From Leptobrachium leishanense (lineage: Eukaryota; Chordata; Amphibia; Anura; Megophryidae), in assembly GCA_009667805.1 (NCBI GenBank), contig CM019067.1, positions 71,920,941-71,984,940 of the forward strand: 64,000 bases of DNA. The letters run 5' to 3'. Shown here piece after piece: positions 33,795-44,546 of the stretch (positions are counted from its first letter, which is position 1; every line of letters starts with the position of its first letter). Below the pieces are notes generated by a model. It did no database searches. It saw only the letters and a program-made list of their open reading frames with translations, and was not told where the DNA came from. Position numbers and translations under genes: made by a program.

Positions 33795-35147
33795 ATTGGG
33801 CACAATGCCCAGCACATGCCAAACGCCTGCACCGCTACATAAAAACGTGGAGAAAAAAATCTTAAGAGAAATTAACAGTTGTAGGCAATGAATATAATCA
33901 TTAGTTTGCTCTTAGCAGTTAATTATACTGCTATTTTATTAAAATAGACACATTTTCAGTGGAGCTTTGTCCTTATTTGGCAAAGCCGTACCCTATTAAA
34001 AAAGTGAGAGGAGCATGGATTGGGAGGAACGGAGGAACCACAAATGATTGATTGATCATCTCCTCTGGCCCCTCCATAAAAAAATGCTACTTTGCTGTTA
34101 GGGATGACCTTACCATTTGCTTAACCTGACATACCCTAAAATTTACTTTGCGGGTTTCAACTACTAATTCAAGTATATTTTTAACACTAGCACATTTATA
34201 AAGGTGAACTGAGTAAATATGCTTTCTGACAGATTTAAACACGTCCCGAGCTTGCCAAATGGGAGGCAGAGAAAAAAAAAACCCAAAAAAAAAACCAGGA
34301 AAAAAAAACAGAAAAAAAAAAAAACAGTAAAGCGGGCTTTTTTTTTTTTAAATGCATAATAATGATTTATCTAAATAGGCTTTTCTTGTGCACCCAAAAC
34401 CTGAAACCACCTTTGATCCATTTATAATTAAAGCCAAAAGTAGAGCCGTCTTATTTAATTCCAATATGGGCAAGTTTTAATGCATGAAGTTTCGCATGTG
34501 CTTTTCGGCTCACGACCATCTGGTTCTGGATTTCATATACAAACAGGACACTTTAGGGAACAGAGATTAATTCAGTTTTGGAATGCCATTCAAAACGTGT
34601 TAGCTGTTTCCCTGCGCCAGGTCAACCAAAAGCAAAAACAAGTTAGACGCTCGTTTTGCAAAGTAGCATTAACATTGGAATTATTGTATAATAGACCCTG
34701 ACTAGGTCTTATGTTTTAAATTACTGGTCTCTCTCAAATAAAACTATTAATCTTTTTTTTTTTTTTTTCTTTTTTTTTTTTTGTCTCAGAATGTTTTACA
34801 GTCCTGTTACACTTATTAGCTGCTGGCAGCAAAGAAACTTTTAAATGAAAGCCAAATTGGTTTGGTCATGAGAAAGGAAATTAAAGCTTACTCTGGGGGA
34901 AAAAATTTCACTGTGAGATCCTCCCAAGGTAGGGTTTCATAACCTCCTGCATGCCTGCTAAAGATGTCACCGCATGCAGAACTGCGTATGGTACTGATAT
35001 AAAAAGAAGGTTTTAATGGGAACAACATGTTCATTTCTGAGAGATTAAGGGCTGCCGTGTTTTACACGGAGGGACGAGCTATGAGTTTGGAGTGCTGGAG
35101 GAGGAGAAGGTGGGGGTTTTTCGAGGACTAGCCCCGTTCTGAGAATT
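33795..35147. other. Intron next to the exon, A/T runs
   Basis: A-rich tract 34271-34330 and poly(T) 34752-34782. Otherwise unique; no second exon seen. Confidence 0.5.
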
Positions 35148-35153
35148 ACTCAC
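35148..35153 (-). other. zfhx4: 5' splice donor
   Basis: The minus strand reads G|GTGAGT after the exon's last base, a strong consensus donor. It interrupts a codon after its first base (phase 1). Confidence 0.85.
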
Positions 35154-35385
35154 CGAGCTCGTTCGGTGGGCAGTCTTTCACAAAGAAGATCTCGCTCAGG
35201 CTGTCCTCATCTGGTGCAAGACCTTGCTGGTGCAACTGCAGCTTGCGTAGACCCTCCGTCTGCTGGTGCTTCACTGAGCGAATGTGCTGTACCAAGTTCA
35301 ACTTGACCTTCGTGGAATAATCGCACAGAGCACAGTAGTAATAGCAGGATTCAGCGTTCGCTGTGTTCTCGTGTTTTTGCAAGTA
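35154..35385 (-). CDS. zfhx4: Internal exon of zfhx4 (zinc finger homeobox 4)
   Basis: A 232-bp exon encoding 77 residues plus one base of the next codon. It starts in phase 0 right after an acceptor (…TTTCTTTCCAG) with YLQKHEN and ends with PPNEL before a GTGAGT donor. Residues 18-40 form a C2H2 finger: C18-x2-C21-x12-H34-x5-H40. The downstream tail TEGLRKLQLHQQGLAP and EIFFVKDCPPNEL matches what I recall of ZFHX4. ZFHX3 is clearly different in the tail, so ZFHX4 is preferred. The protein is a very large nuclear transcription factor with many zinc fingers and four homeodomains, acting in neural, muscle and craniofacial development. The opening YLQKH may be the end of the preceding finger, split by the intron. 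No stop or frameshift, so it looks functional. Confidence 0.88.
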
Positions 35386-35405
35386 CTGGAAAGAAATGAA
35401 AATCT
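35386..35405 (-). other. zfhx4: 3' splice acceptor
   Basis: The minus strand ends CATTTCTTTCCAG before the exon, a pyrimidine-rich tract with AG at 35387-35386. The upstream ~170 nt is unique sequence, then the GATA satellite begins. Confidence 0.85.
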
Positions 35406-35574
35406 TTATGTAGTGAAACACATAATGCTACATGTCAAAATGATAAAATACTCTGACATCTGATTTTAGATTAAACCCTAACAATTTTATTGTATTTTAA
35501 TTTTCTTATGGGAGGATAATGAATGCATAAGGAAGGTACACATATAATAAAATAGATGACACATACAACAGATA

Positions 35575-35828
35575 ATATGATAGATAGAATATTGGGTAAA
35601 TATAAGGATAGATAAATAGAATATTGCATTAATATAAAGATAGATAGAATGAATATTGGATAAATATAAAGATAGATAGAGAGATAGAGATTAAAACATG
35701 ATAGATAGAGAGATAGCGAAAAAACATGATAGACAGAGAGATAGATATGTAGATAGATAGATAGATAGATAGATGTAAAAACATGATAGATTGGTAAATA
35801 GATAGAATATTGGATAAATATAAGGAAG

Positions 35829-35878
<50 letters not shown>

Positions 35879-36520
35879 ACATTGGATAAATATAAGGCTG
35901 GATAGATAGAACATTGGATAAATATAATGATAGAAAATAGATGTGAATATATTGTGAGGGATAGATAGATGGATAGATAGATAGATAGAACATTGGATAA
36001 ATATAAGGCTGATAGAACATTGGATAAATATAATGATAGATAAATAGATGTAAATATATTGTGAGGGATAGATAGAACATTGGATAAATATAAGGCTTAT
36101 AGAACATTGGATAAATATAATGATAGATAAATAGATGTAAATATAGTGTGAGAGATAGATAGATAGATAGAACATTGGATAAATATAATGATAGATAAAT
36201 AGATGTAAATATATTGTCAGGGATAGATAGATAGATAGATAGATAGATAGAACATTGGATAAATATAAGGCTGGATAGATAGAACATTGGATAAATATAA
36301 TGATAGATAAATAGATATAAATATATTGTGAGGGATAGATAGATAGAATGAATATTTGATAAATATAAGGATGGATAGATAGAAAGAATATTGGATAAAT
36401 ATAAGGATGGATGGATAGATAGATGTAAATACATTATGATGGATAGAATATTGGATAAATATAAGGATAGATATATAGATAGCTAGAATGAATATTGGAT
36501 ACATATAGGACAGATAGATA
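35575..36520. repeat. Composite GATA satellite, minus orientation
   Basis: (GATA)n runs separated by more than a dozen ATTGGATAAATATAA blocks and several GATGTAAATATATTG blocks. These are reverse complements of the blocks in 15081-15830, so both tracts are one family in opposite orientation. The 234- and 247-residue minus frames are repeat translations. Confidence 0.9.
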
Positions 36521-37620
36521 TTGTTTTCATTTATCTATTTGTTCTATTTATCTTCTGTTTTATTCTTCTGCATATTAGATGTAGAAAACAACTGGACATT
36601 TATGATTTTGGTAGAAAAACAGATGAGTATGCATTAAAGAAAAGATAAATGTACATTTATCTCCTGCCTACAGAAACACAAACAGAAAAAAAAGGTTCTT
36701 GTAATTAAATCTAAGCTATGAGATGTTTGGAGTTTCTTTTCCCCCTTCTTAAGACTCTAATTGCTTGCAGCACAATCCATCGGCCACCAGCATGTAAGAG
36801 GTTAAAATGAAATTGAAAATGACTCATATTGACCTTTTGGAGTGGAGTCTAGAGATATTAAAAACAGTGAAGAAATGTGGAAGTGTATAACCAAATAATC
36901 GAATCTGCATGATGAAACAGGCTAGTGTTCCAGTAAACAGGGCTTTTCTTTGAAGTCAAATTAATATTTAATGCAATCTTCAAAAAAAAAAATGATATAC
37001 ATATATACATTCATGTTTTGAACACCGCTTTAAATATTAGAACTCTAAACGTATACATTTAAGCGAGTATGCAGTGAGCAGTAGGCAAAATCCAAAGCTG
37101 GGTGTAGGTTTGAGAAAGGCTTTGCACATCAAGAGGTTTTTACATTATAAGTACTGACACGAACGTAAATGTTTATTTAAATTTTCTATAAATCTACATG
37201 CATGGAATAAACTTACATTTTCTATAAACAAAAATGTTTCTCTTAATCATATGTTAGGCACACTAAAATCTTAAGTAACTTAATTTGAAGTTTAACCTAA
37301 TTTGAAACAGGGAAAATTACGTGGAACATATTTTTTCACCATTCACGGTGACCCACATCAAATTTTTGCTAAAAAGGAAAAAAAAACAGTTTTGCAAGCT
37401 CTGACGACTCTAATTTCTGCCCACGGCATGTAACAGGATCCTTTCAAATTCCCCCTTTCTTTCTTTCTGTGGAAACCTTTACTACTCGTGAACATATTCA
37501 GTTGCAGTAGTTTATTCCTAAAGACGCAATCCCACAGTTGATATGAATTTCAGTTCTTTTTTTTCTTTTCGTTCTTTTTTTTTTAAGAAACACGGGGTAC
37601 TGTCGAAAAGATTGGAATAT
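36521..37620. other. Unique intron, nothing recognised
   Basis: AT-rich and repeat-poor. No gene. Confidence 0.45.
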
Positions 37621-37624
37621 TTAC

Positions 37625-37775
37625 AGCTTCATGGAACTTATGTACTTCCTGGACATTTAAAAATGGTGGCTGTGGTCATCCAATGGAAAGCCACAATGTC
37701 ATCTGTTGTGCTTTCCTATTGGCGTGTAATTTGAAGGCCATTTTGATTTCCCAAGGGGCAAGGGAGTGTGCCGGT
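37625..37775. repeat. Imperfect inverted repeat, MITE-like
   Basis: AAAATGGTGGCTGTGG...CCAATGGAAAGCCACAA on the left opposes TTGTGCTTTCCTATTGG...GGCCATTTTGATTTCC on the right. Boundaries unclear. Confidence 0.4.
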
Positions 37776-38502
37776 GACTAACTCATGCAGAGAGCCAGGG
37801 AAAAATGTTAAAGTTTGCTGCTAGCACAGCTCACCACTAGAGGACCGTGGACACTACCGATTAACTACATAAAAGCAGAAGGAATAACAAACAGATGGAC
37901 AGTCTACCTATTATTCCATCTATTATATTTTTATATATGGTTTTCGTCCATCGTAATTGATGAGAACCCCCCCCACATCCATTCAATTTATCTAGGAGTC
38001 TGTCTTTGAACTATCCCATCCTATGGGATTAGCTATTTTTATTATTTAGTAAAAGCAGTCATCATTGTCAAACAACGTCTAAAAAAAGAGGGTTTTTAAG
38101 AACCTACATTGCCCAATTCAAATTATATGCAAGATTAAACAATGTGATTCCTATTTTTTGCCCAGTGCTTGCATCTGAATCTAGTTACCGAAAAACGACC
38201 CTACAGATTAAATTACCAAGTGAATGCTCTACAACCACAGCGATGACACGTCATGTAAATCGTTCTCCTTCTTGCGACCACAAGCCCCAAATAAGGCAGA
38301 GTAATCTCCATCAGAGAGTCAAACAGGGTTAGGGAACATACCCCTTAAGAGGTAGAAGTGTCTTCATCATAATGAGTTTAAAAATGAGTCTAGTTACAAT
38401 ATATTTATTTTTCACTGGCTTATTGCTTGTCCGTTGGGCATGAGGTAATTTTAAGATATGATACTACAAGCACTCCACCATATTACACTTCAATGTTCTT
38501 GA
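37776..38502. other. Unique intron
   Basis: Nothing recognised. Confidence 0.45.
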
Positions 38503-38580
38503 ACCCAGGACATACTTGAAAACGAGAGAAATCTCAATGTATCCTTCCTGGTAAAATCCTTTATAAATAAATAAATATTA
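38503..38580 (+). mobile_element. SINE/LINE 3'-tail fragment
   Basis: Starts ACCCAGGACATACTTGAAAA and ends (TAAA)n-rich. 3' portion only. Confidence 0.65.
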
Positions 38581-38605
38581 GATGGAGGAGCCCAAGGCCT
38601 GGGTG

Positions 38606-39741
38606 CAGGGCTGTCTTTTGACTGGGCCCTGGGCAAACATTTTCTTGGGCTCCCCATTAAATTTTGCTCTCCACCCCAACATAACAAACCTCTCCCCAAA
38701 AAACCTTCAAAATAAAAAAACTACTTTATTTGTGTTGGGGCGTTTTTTTTTTACATTTGCCATGGTCATGTTTGGTATGATTAGAAAAGCCTGACTCTGA
38801 CCTTTCCAAAGACACCTGACTTGACTTTATGGGGTGTAAAGAATGGAGATACAGGGGTCCAAAGATCCCCCCGCTATCCTTGCAACGGTGTGGCGGCTTG
38901 TGGTTGCGTTATAGGTAAAAGCACATAATGCCACTGCCTTGGAATGGAAAAAAAAAGTAAATTTTGTATTTATTTTCATTTTGTTCATTTTTCTTTTTTT
39001 ACGCAATACATTATGTGGTCATATTTGGTATTGTTGGAAATGCCAGACTCTGACCTTTCCAAGGACACCTGACTTTACCTTGTGAGGTATAAAGATTAGA
39101 GACACAGGGTTCCAAAGGAACACCTGCGTCCTATGCTACAGTGCGGCGGTTTAGGTTCTTGATGGAACAATGCATAGTAATGCATTGTGCCATCGCCTCC
39201 ACACTCACGAACGATATGGGAAATGAGATGGTCAGCAAGTTCAGCATCATCATTCACTTTAGAATTGAAAAGTGAACAAAGATGCTGCATTAGAATAAAA
39301 AAGAAAAATCTATATATATTATTTTATTTTACATAAAACATGGTCATGTTTGGTATCATTGAAAAGGCCATGCTCTGGCATTTCCAACATTAGCCAACCT
39401 CACTTGACCCTCTAGCTTCTTTGGTTCTGGAGATAGAGGGGTCCGGAAGATACCTGTATCTCCTCCATAGGGAATTCCCTGCCCGGCCAGGGGGATGTCC
39501 CGTTACTGACATCATCACGCTGATGCCTGATGATATCAGTCGGCAGGGGAGATCCCACAGGCAGGGCTGACATCCAAGATGTCAGGCCTCTGCGGGGAAG
39601 TCTGCGATTGGTGCCAAATTGGCACAAAGCCACATTGCGGCCATTGTTTTTGCAGGCTCAAGGGGCAGTTGCCTTGGGCCCCACAACAATGACTGGGCCC
39701 GGGGCAATTGCCTCTTTTGCCCCATCTTAAAGACAACCCTG
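38606..39741. mobile_element. hAT-like non-autonomous element, 1.1 kb, perfect 8-bp duplication
   Basis: CCTGGGTG flanks both sides (38598-38605 and 39742-39749). TIRs CAGGGCTGTCTTTTGACTGG and (inverted) CAGGGTTGTCTTTAAGATGG. The interior has three diverged modules starting at about 38770, 39025 and 39352 (TTTGGTAT...CTCTG...CCTTTCCA), and a palindrome CTGACATCCAAGATGTCAGG. No transposase. The interior from about 39200 to 39600 parallels 480-920. Confidence 0.8.
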
Positions 39742-39849
39742 CCTGGGTGTTAGTTGGAGGCCTCAGATAATATGGTGGCAGATAATCATAAATAGTTAGT
39801 CTCGATACAAGAGATTTGTGCACTTTATATGTTTTACACATACGTATCT

Positions 39850-39990
39850 CTTAGATTGTAAGCTCTCGAGCAGGGTCCTCTCTCCTACTGTTCTGTGCAT
39901 GTAATGTGTATATATTTGCTATTCTATCTCTCCCATTGCACGGCACAAAGGAACTTGTTGGCGCTTTATAAATACTTGTAATTCTAAAAT
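39850..39990. repeat. Dispersed repeat tail
   Basis: TTAGATTGTAAGCTCTCGAG, CAGGGTCCTCTCTCCTACTG and TTGTTGGCGCTTTATAAATA. It matches 62263-62375 closely and 30220-30390 more loosely. Confidence 0.6.
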
Positions 39991-40007
39991 TCCTTTTTAT
40001 TTGCCAC

Positions 40008-40050
40008 CGACGAAAATCCTATAGGGCGCGAAATGCGTTTGACCCCCTTT
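40008..40050 (+). repeat. Weak hammerhead-like repeat core
   Basis: CCGACGA, a CCTATAGG hairpin, GCGAAATGCGTT: the order CUGANGA, stem II, GAAA with substitutions. Low support alone. Confidence 0.25.
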
Positions 40051-41050
40051 CTTTTTACATTTTAACCTTTTATGAATGGTATTTTACAATGTTTTACTTA
40101 ATAATCTCCCTCATTTTTATTTATTAATTGGAGTCTCCTCTTTCATTCCGGGGACGACATATCCTGTCTAAAGAGGACCCTGGGCACCATCTAATGTGTT
40201 GGATCCCCATGTGTATTTCAAATCCAAACGGTGAGCAGGTGAAAACACCACTTCTTTATAATGTATACAGGTCTTACAACTGTACACATTCTCTCTTTCT
40301 GGTGAGGATCTACCCTGGACCCGAGAGGAAGTTGGCAGACGGGTTGGCCTTACAACAACCTGTAACGCGCACAGATGAGGGCTTGCAGCTCTCCTAAAGT
40401 GTGAATTTATAGCATCTGCTTGACACTCTACTGTATACTATTTTGACAGTGTTATACTATGATATCCTTTTGTTCTTTATTGAAGTCTAATTGAAATTCA
40501 AGACCTAACAGAAGAAATTTATGTAACCCTTACTCCTCCTTCTTATTACTATTTGTGCCACAACCAAACGGGAGAGCGCTGTCCTGTGTTCCACTATTTG
40601 TTTTTCTCATTAAGGGAGATAACCTCTCTGGACTTTTATAGCAACCCCCTTTTTTGGGCTCTTCTGTAAGCACATAGTTTCATTTATTTTTCTGTAACTG
40701 TAACTGTATTGCTTTGGAATTGATATAAAAGCACCACACTTAGTGGTCTGCATAATAATGGTCACATTTAGATGAGTTTGACTCAAAATGGCTGCCCGCC
40801 GTCAGTAATTTACTGTTTTTGAGGAGAACTGGGTAGTTTTGCTCTCCTTTTATTCCTCTGTGCTAATGTAATTTAGAAACCATTGAGGTATTTGTACTAG
40901 AAATTCAAAGAGGAATGTTCAGACTTAAGCTAGGCCTCAAAATCACAGCTCATCCTTTTCCCAAAGACATCAGAGCTCTTGAAGAGTACATGGGTAAATG
41001 TTTAGGATTGGTGGAGAGTCCAGCCAAGGCATGTGTTCTACCAGACGTCT
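40051..41050. other. Unique intron
   Basis: No gene; no clear repeat boundary. Confidence 0.45.
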
Positions 41051-41054
41051 TTAA

Positions 41055-41483
41055 GGCCCGTGTCAGATGAACGCAGTCATCACGTCCGTGTCAATGCACA
41101 GTTTAACGTCCGTCGTAGCATAGAATCATGATCAATAGAGACTCACACATGATGTACGTGCATACCGAAGTGCGCACGCACTATGCAGATGGCAACGGAC
41201 GCAATTTAGGCAAAGACGTAAAACCGTAAAGGCGGACACACAGAGTGCGCCACGTTTGCGTAGCGGCCTGTGTGCGTTATGCTGCGACGTCAGAGGTTTT
41301 TATGGTCTGGCTGACTGTACCTGTATTTTAATTATAATTAATTTAGTTTCCCATATTTCCCTCTTTTGTTCTACATCTGTCAAAAAAAGGACCATGTGGT
41401 GTCTACAATATCTTCCGTCAATATGTTCCTCCGTTATGCACGCACGCAGGGTGCGCTCAGACTGCGTTCGTCTGACATTAGCC
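41055..41483. mobile_element. TWA MITE family, copy 5 (diverged)
   Basis: 429 bp. Left GGCCCGTGTCAGATG, right GTCTGACATTAGCC, flanks TAA and TTA. Interior strongly diverged, with an AT-rich part at 41315-41380. Confidence 0.65.
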
Positions 41484-41576
41484 TTAAGGTTTTTAAAAAG
41501 TGGAACAATTTAATATTTCTAAGCTAAACTGTCTATTTTCTTATGTAACTAGTCACCTCTCAGTTTGCAATAACAC

Positions 41577-41642
41577 GGCCATACTAGAAAACAAGAGCAA
41601 TCTCAATGTATCCTTCATGGTAAAATACATTATATAATAAAT
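41577..41642 (+). mobile_element. SINE/LINE 3'-tail fragment
   Basis: CCATACTAGAAAACAAGAGC followed by AATCTCAATGTATCCTTCAT. Diverged 3' portion. Confidence 0.55.
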
Positions 41643-42129
41643 TTTGCAGCAAAGGCCGACCATTCCTAAAAAAACTCGAAAAATTGGCTATTTTATGAGG
41701 ATCTCCGACAAACACAGGGACACCCCTGCGAGTCTGTCCCCGAAACGGTTCTTATTTTGAAGAAATTGTTTTTTTTTGTCTTTGCCTCATCGAGATGCAA
41801 CGGCCCAAGATCAGAAAGAACTTGTAGAGCCCAAGTTAACCAAGCATATCGAGTGTAACTGCAATACTCACAGGCTAATGAACAATGCACAAAAACAAAA
41901 GCAGCAGCAAGGCTTCAATTATCTGATCTGCAGCGAAACACAAAAAAACTGCCTTTTCTGGTGCAGAGGAAGTGCCTGTAAGCCTGCAGGTGTGAGCCAT
42001 TGGAAAGAAAAGGCTTTGCCTAAATAGATTCTTTGACTGTCAGGGATTAGAGTCATGGCACCAGTAGTAACACACATCTTTTCCTTTAACTTACAAAATT
42101 TTCTCACGAGTTTGCAAGAGTTCACTCCA
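41643..42129. other. Unique intron
   Basis: Nothing recognised. Confidence 0.45.
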
Positions 42130-42560
42130 TAAGGGGCTTTCTGAGGCCATTGAAATGTCTTAAGTTTTAATTAAGTTGGAGTTGTCAGAAGAAAGCTTTT
42201 TTGGCACAGAGTCAGGGTCATTAATTACTGCTATCATTGTTTCATTCTGAAGAAAGAACTCCGCTGACTTGGTGGGTTACTATTACGGCCTGCGATTTCT
42301 ATCCTGCGGCCCGCATTCAATGGCGCCTCATTTAGAAATGTACCAATTACTTTCATCTCTACTGATTCAACATTAGCAGTTTATCACAGCGTTAATGTCT
42401 GGTATTATTCCATCTGGGGGGTTGGCGGCCGATGTGGGGGAATTTATGCCTAATAATTTACAATGCCGATATTATACGCCCTATTGCTTTAGACACAGCT
42501 TCCCTGTCCCTCTTTTTCTGGAATAACAAAGTGACTGTTTACCTCTATTTTTTTTAATAG
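42130..42560. promoter_or_regulatory. Candidate conserved intronic enhancer
   Basis: Repeat-free unique block with TTTTAATTAAG, TCATTAATTACTGCTATC (TTAATTAC at 42221-42228), GCGCCTCATTTAG and CCTAATAATTTAC. The dense homeodomain words and even composition suggest constraint. Not verified by alignment. Confidence 0.35.
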
Positions 42561-42776
42561 TATTCAACCTGCATAGAGCCACAGAGCGCGTATGTGCGTG
42601 TGGCCGGAGACGAGGGTCAACTCGTTCGCTTTTATTTGTATAATGCTATTATATAAAAAAACCAGAATAAAATATTCTAGAATAAAAACAATAGAACGCT
42701 GAGATTGTTTATGCTTAAATTAATTGGTTGAAAATTCCGTAATTAGAAGAATAATGCTTATATGTTGCCATATATT

Positions 42777-42860
42777 GCCACCCCGGACATACTTGAAAAC
42801 GAGAGAAATCTCAATGTATCCTTCCTGGTAAAATCCTTTCTCAAAAAAAAATAAAAAAAT
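42777..42860 (+). mobile_element. SINE/LINE 3'-tail fragment
   Basis: CCACCCCGGACATACTTGAA to AAATCCTTTCTCAAAAAAAA. 3' portion only, close to consensus. Confidence 0.65.
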
Positions 42861-43390
42861 ATTGCTATTACATTTTGTGATTTTTTTTTTTACATTTTTG
42901 GATAAAGCCACTTGAGCATTCCGGTTAACATTTCCTCCTCAACACGTTCAATTTTAAATATATACTGTATGTATGTGTGGGCACATATCTGTGCCTTTAT
43001 CTAGATAGCTTTTTCTAATTGTATTTTACAAAAAAAAAACAAAGACAGAATAACATTTGTTCGTGTCTTAACTCGAGATTCCTGATTTGTGTGATTTATG
43101 TGACACATTTTACCATTACGAGTCTCTCAGCAAGGGGCTCCCTGCACATTTTGAATGTACTTGGCATAGCATAAATTATTATGACGCTCTCTGGGGTTTC
43201 AGATCCGTCTACGAAAAATGATTCAGACACAAAGTTCTATTTTAAAAAAAAAGCGAAAGGCACTTTCACTGATGCCAGAAACACTTAAATGAAGCCCGTG
43301 TTAAGGAGTAATGCTGCTAGCTACCATGTTTTTTAGGCATAGCCCACGACGAGCAGTTGTGTTTAATTAGGGTTATTCTTCTTTATTTAT
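42861..43390. other. Unique intron
   Basis: Nothing recognised. Confidence 0.45.
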
Positions 43391-43587
43391 TTATTATTTT
43401 TTTGAGAAAGGATTTTACCAGGAAGGATACATTGAGAATTCTCTTGTATTCAAGTATGCCCTGGGTGGCGAGTATGTACCGTTAGGTGTCTTGCCCAAGG
43501 ACACTTACTGGAGACGTGCTCTTGCCGGGATCAAACCCATGTCTCCACAGGCTCTCTCCACCCAGAGCAGTGATGTTACCTCTACTA
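43391..43587 (-). mobile_element. tRNA-derived SINE, copy D
   Basis: Reverse orientation. The B-box region appears as GGGATCAAACCC on the plus strand (mutated). The head is shortened and partly rearranged (two GGAG-type pieces). Confidence 0.75.
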
Positions 43588-44004
43588 CTTGTGCATTATC
43601 TAATAGTTTTGCATGCACAGAATTCTTTTTTTTTTAAAAAAAGTCAAAACAGTGAGTGGCCAGGGCTAAAACATTGGCGATTTGTGTAGATTGGCAATGG
43701 AATCATTTTAGTAGCGTTGAGTTTGGAGGGGCTGTAATGGGGTTCAGCTTTGCACAGTTTGATCAGAAATTTACGCATTCAGTTTTCCAGGGAACCAGAG
43801 TCACCTTTCTAGGAACTGTAAATAAAAAAAGGTTTTACCTTATTGACACAATGGTTAAACATTTAATACTGTAAATAGAAATTGTAACCTGCGCAACTAG
43901 AATGTGGTCTGGGGATTTGCATAATCTCCTGTGCCCATATTCCTTTACCATGTGATATAATCCTGGAACTCCATTATACTGGAAGATAAATAGATTTTTA
44001 CAGT
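43588..44004. other. Unique intron
   Basis: Nothing recognised. Confidence 0.4.
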
Positions 44005-44006
44005 TA

Positions 44007-44544
44007 CCTGTAGATACTCGAGTATACCGCTAGATTTTGGGGACAAAAATTCACCTTAAAATTGGAGGGGTCGCGTTATATTCGAGACATCTGCATCGCG
44101 TGTAAAAAAAAACCTTGCCTTGCTCTGGATCCCAAGGCTCCCGGAAATTCCAGTAGTCTCGCTGAAGTGAATGTGGGCTCCCTGATGCTTGCAAACACTT
44201 CAGGAACTCCTGGATTCGGGAGAGGTGGGATCCATCACGGCCATAGGGCACGCTCGGTTTAAGCCATTCATTCACCTCACTCGCCTCCGCCGGCCATCTA
44301 ATCGCTAGTAAAGATGGGTGGCTGGCGGTTTCATACTTGGTAACAACTGCAATCATTCTAGAGCAGAGCACCCTGACCTGAGGGGGAGCCTGACTGTGTT
44401 AAGAGAACCTGGAAGGATTTTAATGGTTTACCAGTACAGCAAAATGTTGTTCCTCCGTTACATTCGAGTCTTGAGTATTCTCTCATTTCCATAATAAAAT
44501 CCATCGCGTTATATTCGGGTCGCGTTATACTCGAGTATCTACGG
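44007..44544. mobile_element. TA-flanked element with TACTCGAGTATA ends
   Basis: TA at 44005-44006 and 44545-44546. Left CCTGTAGATACTCGAGTATA and inverted right CCGTAGATACTCGAGTATAA. Subterminal GTCGCGTTATATTCGAG and CGCGTTATATTCGGGTCGCG repeat the theme. 538 bp, non-coding. TA duplication fits Tc1/mariner or a relative. Confidence 0.65.
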
Positions 44545-44546
44545 TA

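Larger units (their letters stand above)
1..35153 (-). other. zfhx4: zfhx4 intron downstream of the recognised exon
   Basis: On the minus strand everything after the donor at 35153 reads as one intron running off the window. No other C2H2 or homeobox exon was found here, although the next exons of this family encode easily recognised fingers. The stretch mixes single-copy AT-rich DNA with transposons, listed separately. Intron status is inferred from the exon and its donor. Confidence 0.75.

Noticed and set aside
35471..36504. Frames of 234, 247 and 95 residues on the minus strand
   Set aside because: All are overlapping translations of the GATA satellite in different frames.
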